From: Pseudomonadota bacterium | Lineage (GTDB): Bacteria; Pseudomonadota; Alphaproteobacteria; Sphingomonadales; Govanellaceae | Assembly: GCA_003577275.1 (NCBI GenBank) | Contig: QEVO01000002.1 | Span: 62,001 to 126,000, forward strand | Direction: 5' to 3' | Length of the DNA: 64,000 nt | In this document: positions 55,914-63,999 of the stretch, piece by piece | Layout of the letters: each line of letters opens with the position of its first letter | Position numbering within the stretch: the first letter of the stretch is position 1 | Position numbers and translations under genes: made by a program | Notes under the pieces: generated by a model | The model's input: the letters and a program-made list of their open reading frames with translations, nothing else | Database searches by the model: none | What the model was told of the DNA's origin: nothing

Positions 55914-55926
55914 TTTAGCCGCTAAA
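55914..55926. promoter_or_regulatory. KorB-type operator before traA
   Basis: TTTAGCCGCTAAA, a perfect IncP-1 KorB site extended to TTTTAGCCGCTAAAA. It lies 15 bp before the traA start codon, between traA and oriT. Confidence 0.78.
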
Positions 55927-55933
55927 AAGGGGT

Positions 55934-55985
55934 GCCGGGGTATCCCCGGCCGCATGAGGGTTGCGCAGCAACCCGTAAGTGCGCA
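55934..55985 (+). other. oriT: origin of conjugative transfer (oriT), MOBQ/RSF1010-type
   Basis: Two hairpins, GCCGGGG-TAT-CCCCGGC (55934-55950) and GGGTTGC-GCA-GCAACCC (55958-55974), are followed by GTAAGTGCGCA (55975-55985). RSF1010 has the same layout: inverted repeat then GTAAGTGCG|CCCT, cut after the G. The predicted nick is therefore between 55983 and 55984. The site lies between the divergent traA and traC genes, the usual place. Confidence 0.85.
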
Positions 55986-56091
55986 TTTCGCTTCGCTGCA
56001 TGACTATACCAGCGCCGTGCCTTCCCCACCAGCGTCGCAAGGTGCTAACATCACGCGGGCATAACCCGCAATCACGAAAGGAGCTGTAACG

Positions 56092-56343
56092 ATGGCACGA
56101 AAGACCCTGTCCGAACGCAAGGCCGACAAGCTGGCCGAGCTGAACCGCATCAAGGCTGAACTGGCCGAACTCGAAAGCAAGGCCGCCGAACGCATCGGCA
56201 AGATTGCGATTGCCGCCGGTCTTGGCGATCTCGACATCGATGACGCCGCCATGCGGAAGGAGTTTGAGGCTATCGCCTCGAAATTTCGCAAAGGCGAAGC
56301 CAAGCAAGCTGCTCCGGTTCCGGCAGCGACTGGCGCGAACTGA
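56092..56343 (+). CDS. traC: conjugal transfer protein TraC
   Basis: 83 residues. A lysine-rich coiled coil (LSERKADKLAELNRIKAELA) followed by ERIGKIAIAAGLGDLDID, the core of Ti-type TraC, and a short tail. It assists the relaxase at oriT. GAAAGGAGCTG precedes the start. Confidence 0.82.
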   Translation: MARKTLSERKADKLAELNRIKAELAELESKAAERIGKIAIAAGLGDLDIDDAAMRKEFEAIASKFRKGEAKQAAPVPAATGAN

Positions 56344-56365
56344 GCGCGATTTAGGACGCCTTCGG

Positions 56366-56587
56366 ATGAACGCCAGGAGAGAGGATGCACGCCGCAAGAT
56401 TCAGCTTGGCGGCTTGGTCATCAAGTCCGGCATGGCGGACTATCCGGCTTCCGTGATCCTGGGCGCTTTGACCCTCGCGGCCGGCGCGCTCAAAGGGCCG
56501 AACGCTGACGCCACTAAAGCGCGCTTTGAGGCGGCAGGCGACGCGGCTTTTTCCGATGATGGAGAGGACGGCGGCAACCGTTCCTAG
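56366..56587 (+). CDS. traD: conjugal transfer protein TraD (Ti-type)
   Basis: 73 residues. REDARRKIQLGGLVIKSGMA is the family core. It lies 22 bp after traC and 32 bp before traG, as in Ti-like tra operons. The start at 56366 (TTCGG upstream) is preferred because it gives the usual ~70-residue length. Confidence 0.8.
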   Translation: MNARREDARRKIQLGGLVIKSGMADYPASVILGALTLAAGALKGPNADATKARFEAAGDAAFSDDGEDGGNRS

Positions 56588-56619
56588 CCGTCAATTTCTA
56601 CCTGACAGAGAGGTGAAGC

Positions 56620-59142
56620 ATGATGGATGTTGAAGATTTCTTTGCGAGATTGTGGGCCGCCGTTGTGGCGGTGTTTTTTGGGGCGTTCGTCCTTTCTCTG
56701 GCGAACACGGCGCACGCCCGCGTTTTCCCCGAATGCAACCCGGCGGCAGAAGCCGGAAAGCTCTACGGCGCGGCCGATGCTGACGCCTGGGTGAAGCGCA
56801 TTTGTGACGCGCAGGAATCGACCTATCAGACGTGGGAAGCGAACCTGCAAAAGCTCGACATAGGGCAGCAGGATTTGGCGATGGCGACGAATGCAGGAGA
56901 CTGGAAAGCCTACCGCGCCAAGTGGGCCGAATTGCTGCCCGTCTTGAAGGAAATGGAGGCGGCTGCGCTGGCGAGCCGGAACGCCGTTGGCGCGGCGAAC
57001 ATCCTTAGCCTGTATCGCACCGATCTCGGCCTTTTCTTGCAGAACGCGGGCTTGGGAACGGCGGCGAACCTGGACGAGTTCAGCGCCCGGATTTCCGGCG
57101 GCCTGGACGGCCAGCGCCCGGCGGCGGCCGCTACCGCCGGCGTCAATGTGGTGCAGCAGTCCGTGACGCGGGGCGTTGAGTTCGTGAAGGGGCTGGCGGC
57201 TGCGGAAGGCGACAAGGTTATATCGGAGTATCGCGGTCAAGTTGAGCAGAAGGCCGCGACCCGCCGGGAGCAGCTTTCCGGCAACACGGCAAGCGGCTAT
57301 TTCGGCGGCTTCGCACGGCGCATCACCGAAGTTTGGGGCATCTTCTTCTTCGTCCTGTTCGTGCTGATGCTCGGCGCGGTCGTGGTGGCCGTGAAGCGCA
57401 AGCAAAACCCGATCACTCTGGCGGGCGCGGCGGCCCTCGCCTACCTGCTGCCAGGGTCGGCAATGGTGCTGGCGTTCGTGCTGGTTCCCTTCCTGCCGTC
57501 CTGGGCAATGATCGCGGCAACCCTGGTCGGCACCTATGCCATGTATGCGCAGGGCGGCCGCATCTGCGGCGCGCTGGCGTCCAAGCTCGGCGAAGGCTCC
57601 ACCCTGGGCCATCGGCTGCGCGTCCTGGGGGCCTGGCTGGACAACCTGCGGGCCGGTTTGCAGGGCGAACCGGGCGGCGCTGCCAGCATCGGCGCGGCCG
57701 CTGTTCAGGCCGCTTCCGCGCCCGGCGCGCAGCCGGTCACGCATGGGTCGGCCAGGTGGGGCACGGTCGCGGAAATCCGCCAGGCCGGGCACCTGGTCGC
57801 GCCCGGCAAGCCCGCCGGTTTCGCCCTGGGCCGGGTGGCCGATGCGCCCGCCGGCCTCGATCAGCGTTTCCGCTTTACCGGCCACGTCGTGACGGTCGCC
57901 CCGACCGGCTCCGGCAAGGGCATTGGCGCGGTGATTCCGAACCTCCTGGACTATCCCGGCTCGGCCTTGGTGCTCGACGTGAAGGGCGAAAACGCGGCCG
58001 TGACGGCTCGCGCCCGCCGCGAGCTGGGGCATAAGGTTTTCGTGGTCGATCCGTTCGGCGTGACCAAGGGCGAGGCGCACGCCTTCAACCTGCTGGATCG
58101 CCTCGATACGAGTGACCCGGAATGCGTCGGTGAATCGGCCGTGCTGGCTGACTGCCTGGTGATTCCAGACCCGAAGGGGCAGGCGCACTTCGACGAGTCG
58201 GCCCGGACGCTGCTGCAAGGGCTGATGCTGCACGTTGCCGGCCTGGATGAAGGCCGGCGCAATCTGCCCGAAGTGCGGCGCATCCTGACCGCCGGCGAGG
58301 AAGTGCTTTTTGAGACCCTGGCCGAAATGGCCGCCGACGAAAAGGCCGCTTTCGGCCTTCCGGCGCGGGCGGCAAACACCATCATGGGGATGCCCGACCG
58401 TGAACGCGGCTCGGTGATTTCCACGGCGCAGAAGAGCACGGCCTTTATGGATGATCCACGGATCGCGGCGGCCGTGTCGCGCTCCGATTTCAACCTGGCG
58501 AACATGAAGGCCGAACTGATGACGGTCTACATGGTGCTGCCCGCCAACAAGATCGGCCCCAATGCCCGCTTTGTCCGGGCCTTCATCGGCTCCGTGATCG
58601 CGGCCATCACGTCGAGCACCACGCAACCCATGCACCGGGTCGCCTTCCTGCTCGATGAGTTCGGCCAGCTCGGCTACATGAAGCAGATCGAGGACGCGGT
58701 TAGCCTGATGCGCGGCTACGGCCTAGCCTTCTGGGTGTTCATCCAGGACTTGAGCCAGTTGAAGGGCGTCTATCCGAAGTGGCAAACCTTCCTGGCGAAC
58801 AGCGCCAAGTCGTTCTATGGCACCGACGACTACGACACGGCCAAGTACATCAGCGACAGCCTGGGCAAAGCCACGATTGAGTTTGAGACGGAGAACACCG
58901 GCCGCAACAGCGGCACCGGCGTTTCCGGCGGTGGCGGTTCCCTGAACCGGGGCAAGTCCAGCGGCTCAAGCCAGCAGTTCGCCGGCCGCGAGCTGCTGAC
59001 GCCGGATGAGGTCATGCGCCTGGGGCCTGAAAAGCCGATTGTCCTGGTGCGTGGCGAACGGCCGTACCTGCTCGACCGGCTGAACTACCTGGCCGATCCC
59101 GAGTATGCCGGGCGGTTCGACGCCAACCCCTACCATAGCTGA
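56620..59142 (+). CDS. traG: type IV coupling protein TraG/VirD4 with long N-terminal periplasmic domain
   Basis: 840 residues. The ATPase core has VAPTGSGKGIGAVIPNLL (Walker A, about 426-443) and RVAFLLDEFGQLGYMKQIED (Walker B). It links the relaxosome to the secretion channel. The first ~235 residues are unusual: a signal-like helix (LWAAVVAVFFGAFVLSLANT), two Cys (ECNPAAEAG, KRICDAQES) and a helical region before the membrane helices at about 240-310. Ti TraG is about 650 residues, so this is an added domain. GAGAGGTGAAGC precedes the ATG. Confidence 0.92.
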   Translation: MMDVEDFFARLWAAVVAVFFGAFVLSLANTAHARVFPECNPAAEAGKLYGAADADAWVKRICDAQESTYQTWEANLQKLDIGQQDLAMATNAGDWKAYRAKWAELLPVLKEMEAAALASRNAVGAANILSLYRTDLGLFLQNAGLGTAANLDEFSARISGGLDGQRPAAAATAGVNVVQQSVTRGVEFVKGLAAAEGDKVISEYRGQVEQKAATRREQLSGNTASGYFGGFARRITEVWGIFFFVLFVLMLGAVVVAVKRKQNPITLAGAAALAYLLPGSAMVLAFVLVPFLPSWAMIAATLVGTYAMYAQGGRICGALASKLGEGSTLGHRLRVLGAWLDNLRAGLQGEPGGAASIGAAAVQAASAPGAQPVTHGSARWGTVAEIRQAGHLVAPGKPAGFALGRVADAPAGLDQRFRFTGHVVTVAPTGSGKGIGAVIPNLLDYPGSALVLDVKGENAAVTARARRELGHKVFVVDPFGVTKGEAHAFNLLDRLDTSDPECVGESAVLADCLVIPDPKGQAHFDESARTLLQGLMLHVAGLDEGRRNLPEVRRILTAGEEVLFETLAEMAADEKAAFGLPARAANTIMGMPDRERGSVISTAQKSTAFMDDPRIAAAVSRSDFNLANMKAELMTVYMVLPANKIGPNARFVRAFIGSVIAAITSSTTQPMHRVAFLLDEFGQLGYMKQIEDAVSLMRGYGLAFWVFIQDLSQLKGVYPKWQTFLANSAKSFYGTDDYDTAKYISDSLGKATIEFETENTGRNSGTGVSGGGGSLNRGKSSGSSQQFAGRELLTPDEVMRLGPEKPIVLVRGERPYLLDRLNYLADPEYAGRFDANPYHS

Positions 59143-59153
59143 CGGGCGCGGCC

Positions 59154-59504
59154 ATGTGGGTTTTCGTCGTCATCGGTTATCTGCTGCTGCTCGGCCTGGC
59201 CACCTGGTTCGGCGGCGGCGCGGTGATGACGGTCGCCGCCGGCGGCTTCGTCCTGGCCGTGGCGCTCTGGCTGCTCGATGGCCTGCTGGCCGATCTGCTG
59301 CGCGGGCCGCTGCGGTGGCTCGCCAAGCCATTCCGGGCGCTGGCCTCGGCCCTGGGCGTGCTGATCGTGCTGCCGTTCATCCCCGGCATCTTCCTGGGGT
59401 CGTTTCTGGTCGAACTGTTCCGCTGGCGGCAGCGCCAGGCGGAACCCGGCCACCCTGCCCCAGCCACGCCGATTGTAAACAGGATCGCCAAATGCGAATA
59501 TTGA
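59154..59504 (+). CDS. membrane protein, C-terminus replaced at an element boundary
   Basis: 116 residues with three or four helices (FVVIGYLLLLGLATWFGGGA, VLIVLPFIPGIFLGSFLVEL). The reading frame passes through 59473 into TGCGAATA-bearing DNA, so the last residues (VNRIAKCEY) probably do not belong to the original gene. It follows traG by 11 bp. Confidence 0.65.
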   Translation: MWVFVVIGYLLLLGLATWFGGGAVMTVAAGGFVLAVALWLLDGLLADLLRGPLRWLAKPFRALASALGVLIVLPFIPGIFLGSFLVELFRWRQRQAEPGHPAPATPIVNRIAKCEY

Positions 59505-59540
59505 AAGCTTCGTGCGAATAGCGGGTGATATTTGCGAATA
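59474..59540. mobile_element. candidate end of a Tn7-like element
   Basis: TGTAAACAGG starts at 59474. TGCGAATA occurs at 59493, 59513 and 59533, exactly 20 bp apart. A TGT tip and helically phased short repeats are typical transposase (TnsB) binding ends of Tn7-like transposons. The preceding 5 bp (CCGAT) could be a target duplication, but the other end was not found. Confidence 0.45.
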
Positions 59541-59591
59541 GACTGACTCTCTTCAAGTCCCTTCGTTGGGGATGAGGGAGCACAGTAAAAA

Positions 59592-61502
59592 ATGGCTTTG
59601 GTTCATAAATCTATCGAGCAGCTCGACCTCGATAGCAAATTTCTTTGGCTGTTAGATTTTTTTGGGGGCTTCGTTGTCAATCCGGCCGACGAGCCTCAAG
59701 AGAGCGTCGAATGCATCCTCACGCCATGCAGCCCTCATCCCCAGTTTCCAGGGAGGATGCAGCGGCATCTATCTCGCCAAGAGGTAAGGACTGTCGGCGT
59801 AAATTCCCTAGGCTTGCTGCAACTTGGACATTGTTTGCAAGATGGGGTGTTCGTACCAAGCTCGATCAGTTCAAAACTCGAAGAAATTGAATTCCAATTT
59901 GATTCGAGAAACTTACCGGAGAGCCATGAACTCTATCTAAATCAGGTCGGTATTGACCCGAGTTCCTCTTTGATCAGTGACAGACTGTTAAACGAAGGTG
60001 TCCACAGTGCCGTCAAAGTTATCGACGGAGAAATTCTCAAGACCTCGCTTAAAACAACCCCTGAGAAGGATGCAAGCCCGCATAAACCATATCCATTTAA
60101 AGTTCTATTTCATGAATTAGAAATCATGAGATTTTACTACACAAACTCCGCAAATTTGAATGGCGCGGTGTTCGGTGGTCATTTTTCGGAAGACTTCCTC
60201 TATAGAAAAGTTGTTAGCAATCTTCACGAGGGACCCCATTGCGAGTTAACTTCAAAAGCTGCTCGTTTTGAATATCAGGTTGATTTTAGTTTTGACGATG
60301 CAATCCTCATCGGTCGAATTCTTTTCGAAGATCCCAGCTCGGCCTTGGAAGGTGTTCGACGGATTCATCTCAGTAAATTGGTTGCCAGAGCGAATGAAGT
60401 GAGTCCAAGGTTAACGGGCTATCCTCGTACTAAATTCCCGTTCAAACAAAAAGCGGTAATTAAGATCAGAGGGCGTCGAATCAAGCTGCTTGATAACAAA
60501 TTCATTTTTGTGGCTCATCGCATAGAAGAATGCAACGCCAAGTTTCCCTTTGACGATTTGACTTTTCAGCGAGTTGCCGAACCCGGGGGGAGTACTCCGC
60601 CACCAGGTGCGCCGGAAGCGTATGCCAACCAACAATCGCAGACAGGTCCTGGCCAGCACCAAGGCGTCATCGATACCGAGGCGCGCCCTGCAAAGAATAG
60701 TGTTGCAGCGACGGCTGTGCCAGAGATCCGTCGTTTCACCTCATTGGAGTTAAGTCGATGCATGACGCGGAAAGCGCGTCCTTCCACGCATTCTTCTGCG
60801 GAAAAGAAACCCCCCGTTTTCAATCCCAGGCTGGAAAACAGCAGCGCAGGAACGCCGACCTGGGGCAATTCAACTGCAGTGCGTCAGGACGTCAGTGACA
60901 AGATCGTCGGAACTGAAGTAAACGAGGAGCCGCTGGAGGACGATCTAGACGAGCCCGAAGTCGCAAAGAGATCGATTGACCTGGAGTCGTTCAAGAGAAT
61001 TCTGGATCACTTGGAGAGTAAGTTTGGTATCGACTCGATCCAGCCTATGCCTATTCCAATGATTCAAACTGTAGCAGGAAAAATCTCGACAGGAGACGAC
61101 CTGTATAGCTTTTTTCCGGTAATTCCCTGTTTGAAACAACGGTCTCGCAATAGACAGTTTTCCTTCTTAGATAAGGCGCAAAAAGAGAGGCGCAAATTAA
61201 TTTGCGTCTCATTGAGGGCTGGTGAGCGCTTGTTTTATGTGCTCGAAGCCGAACGGCGAATCAATGAACAGAATATCTATATGGAGGATTTTCCGATTTT
61301 GCTATTATGGGCGAACGACTTTGGTGCGGTGGAGGTTGGAAAGCTGCGGGAAATTCTTATCAGAACAGTGAGAAATCCTAGCAAAACATGGCCGCTTGAC
61401 ATCTCGTTTTTGGACTTAAAGCAAAAGCGAATTGACCACGATTCAGTCCGCACGACTGACGTGATCGCCGGTCGAATAATCCAAGCCATCGAAAGCACTT
61501 AG
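59592..61502 (+). CDS. TnsE-like protein (Tn7-type target-selection factor), orphan
   Basis: 636 residues, AT-richer than the plasmid. The C-terminal part fits the TnsE pattern: SFKRILDHLESKFGID, then RRKLICVSLRAGERLFYVLE, then VGKLREILIRTVRNPSKTWP. In the middle, FHELEIMRFYYTNSANLNGA and FVAHRIEECNAKFPFDD have counterparts in TnsE. A Ser/Pro-rich linker lies at about 335-450. TnsE directs Tn7 to conjugating plasmids through DNA ends and the sliding clamp. The protein is about 100 residues longer than Tn7 TnsE. The match is by eye; tnsABCD are absent. Confidence 0.6.
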   Translation: MALVHKSIEQLDLDSKFLWLLDFFGGFVVNPADEPQESVECILTPCSPHPQFPGRMQRHLSRQEVRTVGVNSLGLLQLGHCLQDGVFVPSSISSKLEEIEFQFDSRNLPESHELYLNQVGIDPSSSLISDRLLNEGVHSAVKVIDGEILKTSLKTTPEKDASPHKPYPFKVLFHELEIMRFYYTNSANLNGAVFGGHFSEDFLYRKVVSNLHEGPHCELTSKAARFEYQVDFSFDDAILIGRILFEDPSSALEGVRRIHLSKLVARANEVSPRLTGYPRTKFPFKQKAVIKIRGRRIKLLDNKFIFVAHRIEECNAKFPFDDLTFQRVAEPGGSTPPPGAPEAYANQQSQTGPGQHQGVIDTEARPAKNSVAATAVPEIRRFTSLELSRCMTRKARPSTHSSAEKKPPVFNPRLENSSAGTPTWGNSTAVRQDVSDKIVGTEVNEEPLEDDLDEPEVAKRSIDLESFKRILDHLESKFGIDSIQPMPIPMIQTVAGKISTGDDLYSFFPVIPCLKQRSRNRQFSFLDKAQKERRKLICVSLRAGERLFYVLEAERRINEQNIYMEDFPILLLWANDFGAVEVGKLREILIRTVRNPSKTWPLDISFLDLKQKRIDHDSVRTTDVIAGRIIQAIEST

Positions 61503-61625
61503 TTTTTGGCGTAGCTACGCCTTACAGAGTTACTTCTAACAAACTGCTGATACTAGAAACTATGATTGCGACCAGCGTGAGCCGCGTGTTCTGATATAGC
61601 GCTGTTGCGGCTAATGAGGCCGCAC

Positions 61626-62012
61626 ATGTCTTTCAGATCAGGATGGGCTGGTTCTCTGTGGACTTGCATCAAAAACGGTGCTCCAATAACGCTCTTGAAA
61701 CCGTACAAGCAGCAACTTACCGAAGCAAAGTCTGCGCGCATTGGCATCAATGAGCAAAAGACGACTTCTCCCAAATCTCGCGCCAAACGACGGACTGTTG
61801 TACTTCGAGCCTTTGTACCTCCCGTGCTGGGATGGCCTGCGGCTCGATGGGAGATCGTGGGTAAGTATTTAAACCACAAAACAGCGCAGGCGCGAGCTGA
61901 CGAGCTTGCGCAATCGGACGCGTTTTATAAATACGCAACATCTTGGACGGTTGATGCCGAATCCTACGTTCCCTCCACGTTAGACATCTCTCAGCCGACA
62001 CTTCGACCCTGA
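61626..62012 (+). CDS. hypothetical protein
   Basis: 128 residues, basic centre (TTSPKSRAKRRTVVLRAFVP) and GKYLNHKTAQARADELAQSD. AT-rich base use like the TnsE-like gene. It may be part of the same element. Ribosome binding site is weak, and function is not recognised. The 61,503-61,625 gap before it holds nothing notable. Confidence 0.45.
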   Translation: MSFRSGWAGSLWTCIKNGAPITLLKPYKQQLTEAKSARIGINEQKTTSPKSRAKRRTVVLRAFVPPVLGWPAARWEIVGKYLNHKTAQARADELAQSDAFYKYATSWTVDAESYVPSTLDISQPTLRP

Positions 62013-62049
62013 TCTACCTGCGTATGCTGGTGCTGATTGTGAGACCATC

Positions 62050-63890
62050 AACCCGGTGTTATTTGACCAGGCCACTGGTGATAGCCACTGGCGCTGACAG
62101 CCGCTTTGCAGCGACGGACTAAACCGCTCGCGCGGTAGGCGCTTCGCGCAACCCGCTGGCGACTGATCGCCGCGTTGGTGTCACCGTCGGTGTCGAGGCA
62201 ATCCGCCTCGTTCACCGACGGAGCAGCAACCATGGACAAGATCACATCGGCGGCAACCCCACTGCGTCAGCGCATGCTCGAAGACATGCGCATGCGCAAA
62301 CTGGAACCACGCACCCAAGAGGCCTACATCCGCGCCGTGCGCAAGCTGGCAGCCTACCTGCACCGCTCGCCCGACACGGCCACCGTGGAGGACTTGCGCA
62401 ACTTCCAGCTCCACCTGGTGGACACGGGCGCCTCACCCATGACGTTGAACGTCACGCTCACCGGACTGCGGTTTTTCTTCGACGTCACGCTGCAGCGGTC
62501 GGACCTGATGGCCCGCATGCATCCGGTCAAGCTGCCACACAAGCTGCCGGTGGTGCTCAGCCCACAGGAGGTCTCCCGGCTGATCGCCGCTGCTGCCAAC
62601 GTCAAGCACCAGGCGGCGTTGTCGGTGGCCTACGGCGCTGGCTTGCGTGCCAGTGAGGTCATCGGCCTGAGGGTCACCGACGTGGACAGCCAGCGCATGA
62701 CACTGCGGGTGGAGCAAGGCAAGGGCCGCAAGGACCGCTACGCCATGCTCAGTCCGGTGCTGTTGCTGCGCCTGCGTTCGTGGTGGCGCATTGCCAACAG
62801 GCAGGGCCGTATGCTGCCCGGCGGCTGGTTGTTCCCAGGCCTGGATCCGACAGACCCGCTGACGCCGCGCCAGCTCAACCGCGCCGTGCACGCCGCTGCA
62901 GAGGCCGCCGGCATCGACAAGCGTATCTCCACGCACTCGCTGCGCCACGGGTTTGCAACGCACCTGCTGGAGCGCAAGGTGGACATCCGCGTGATCCAGC
63001 TGCTGCTGGGCCACAAGCGGCTGGAGACGACGGCGATCTACACACATGTGGCCACCGATCTGTTGCGCGAGGTGATCGGCCCGTTGGAGCCGCTGCCACC
63101 GTCTTGAGGACGTGGTCGTGGGACGGCCCTCTTTGGAGGTCGCCGACGTCTTTCATCAGCACGGCCCGGCCTGGCGTGCCGCCCAGCGCGGCCACCTGAG
63201 CCTGGGCCAACTCAAGGTCATGTCGGCCATCGAGCAGTGCCGCAGCGCGGCGCTGGGTGGGCACGTGCTGCGCTGTGGCGGCTGCGGCACGGACCAGGTT
63301 TCCTACAACTCGTGCCGCAACCGACACTGCCCCAAGTGCCAGAGCGCGGCGGCACAGCGCTGGCTGGAGGCCCGGCAGGTCGATCTGCTGCCGGTGGACT
63401 ATTACCACGTGGTGTTCACGCTGCCGGCGCAAGTGGCCGACCTGGCGTACCAGAACAAGGCCGCGCTGTATGGGCTGTTGTTCGATCTGGCGGCCGAGGT
63501 CTTGCAGACCATCGCTGCCGATCCGAAGCACCTGGGCGCCAGGATCGGCGCCACACTGGTGCTGCACACCTGGGGCTCGGCGTTGACCCACCATCCGCAT
63601 GTACACGGCATCGTGCCCGGTGGTGGTTTGGCTCCCGACGGCAAGACCTGGGTGGCGTGCCGGCCGGGCTTCTTCCTGCCGGTGCGGGTGCTCTCAAGAC
63701 TGTTCCGGCGGCGCTTTCTCGAAGCGCTGGGGCGGTTGCACGCCGGCGGCAAGCTGCGGTGCTTCGGCGAGCTTGCCGCACTGGCCGATGCGCGCACCTT
63801 CCAGCGCTGGCTGGCACCACTGCGCAAGGTCGAGTGGGTGGTCTACGCCAAGCATCCCTTTGCGGGCCCGCAGGCCGTGCATATCAGGAA
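62050..63890 (+). mobile_element. IS91-family element, truncated at its right side
   Basis: The unit contains a tyrosine recombinase gene and an IS91-type HUH transposase gene 4 bp apart, a known arrangement in this family. About 180 bp of GC-rich, hairpin-rich DNA (62050-62231; e.g. ACCGTCGGTG...CACCGACGG at 62182-62221) precedes them and probably includes the terIS side. The transposase stops at 63894, about 140 residues early, so the oriIS side is missing. The left limit is approximate. Confidence 0.7.
62232..63107 (+). CDS. tyrosine recombinase of IS91-type element
   Basis: 291 residues. SAM-like N-terminal domain ([20 protein letters not shown]), then the catalytic domain with [18 protein letters not shown] (Arg), [14 protein letters not shown] (His-x-x-Arg) and [16 protein letters not shown] (His and nucleophile Tyr). 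All active-site residues are present. The start at 62232 is chosen over an upstream GTG because the conserved part begins soon after. Confidence 0.92.
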   Translation: MDKITSAATPLRQRMLEDMRMRKLEPRTQEAYIRAVRKLAAYLHRSPDTATVEDLRNFQLHLVDTGASPMTLNVTLTGLRFFFDVTLQRSDLMARMHPVKLPHKLPVVLSPQEVSRLIAAAANVKHQAALSVAYGAGLRASEVIGLRVTDVDSQRMTLRVEQGKGRKDRYAMLSPVLLLRLRSWWRIANRQGRMLPGGWLFPGLDPTDPLTPRQLNRAVHAAAEAAGIDKRISTHSLRHGFATHLLERKVDIRVIQLLLGHKRLETTAIYTHVATDLLREVIGPLEPLPPS

Positions 63891-63894
63891 CTGA
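63112..63894 (+). pseudogene. IS91-family HUH transposase, 3'-truncated
   Basis: 260 residues with a GTG start. The N-terminal zinc-binding cysteines (CGGCGTDQ, SCRNRHCPKCQ) and the HUH motif HHPHVHGIVPGGGL are present. The frame leaves family similarity after VVYAKHPFAGPQAV and stops at HIRN. The downstream region with the catalytic tyrosines, present in full-length (~400-residue) members, is missing, so transposition in cis is not expected. Confidence 0.85.
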
Positions 63895-63971
63895 AACAGG
63901 GCAAGTGGAAGAGATAAATACGTGCGTGCATCTCAAGTGCGCTGATCCTTCGTTATAAACATCCACCCTTG

Positions 63972-63999
63972 GTCCTGGGCTTTAAAAACCCAGGACTTT
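63972..63999 (+). terminator. rho-independent terminator at the window end
   Basis: GTCCTGGG / CCCAGGAC (63972-63979, 63989-63996) with a CTTTAAAAA loop and TTTC after it. It lies after about 75 bp of unidentified DNA that follows the transposase break, and it belongs to an unknown sequence. Confidence 0.65.

Noticed and set aside
56584..58635. A long open frame antisense to traG (about 680 codons)
   Set aside because: It is His/Arg/Gly-rich without any domain and mirrors the codon pattern of traG; typical of GC-rich antisense frames.
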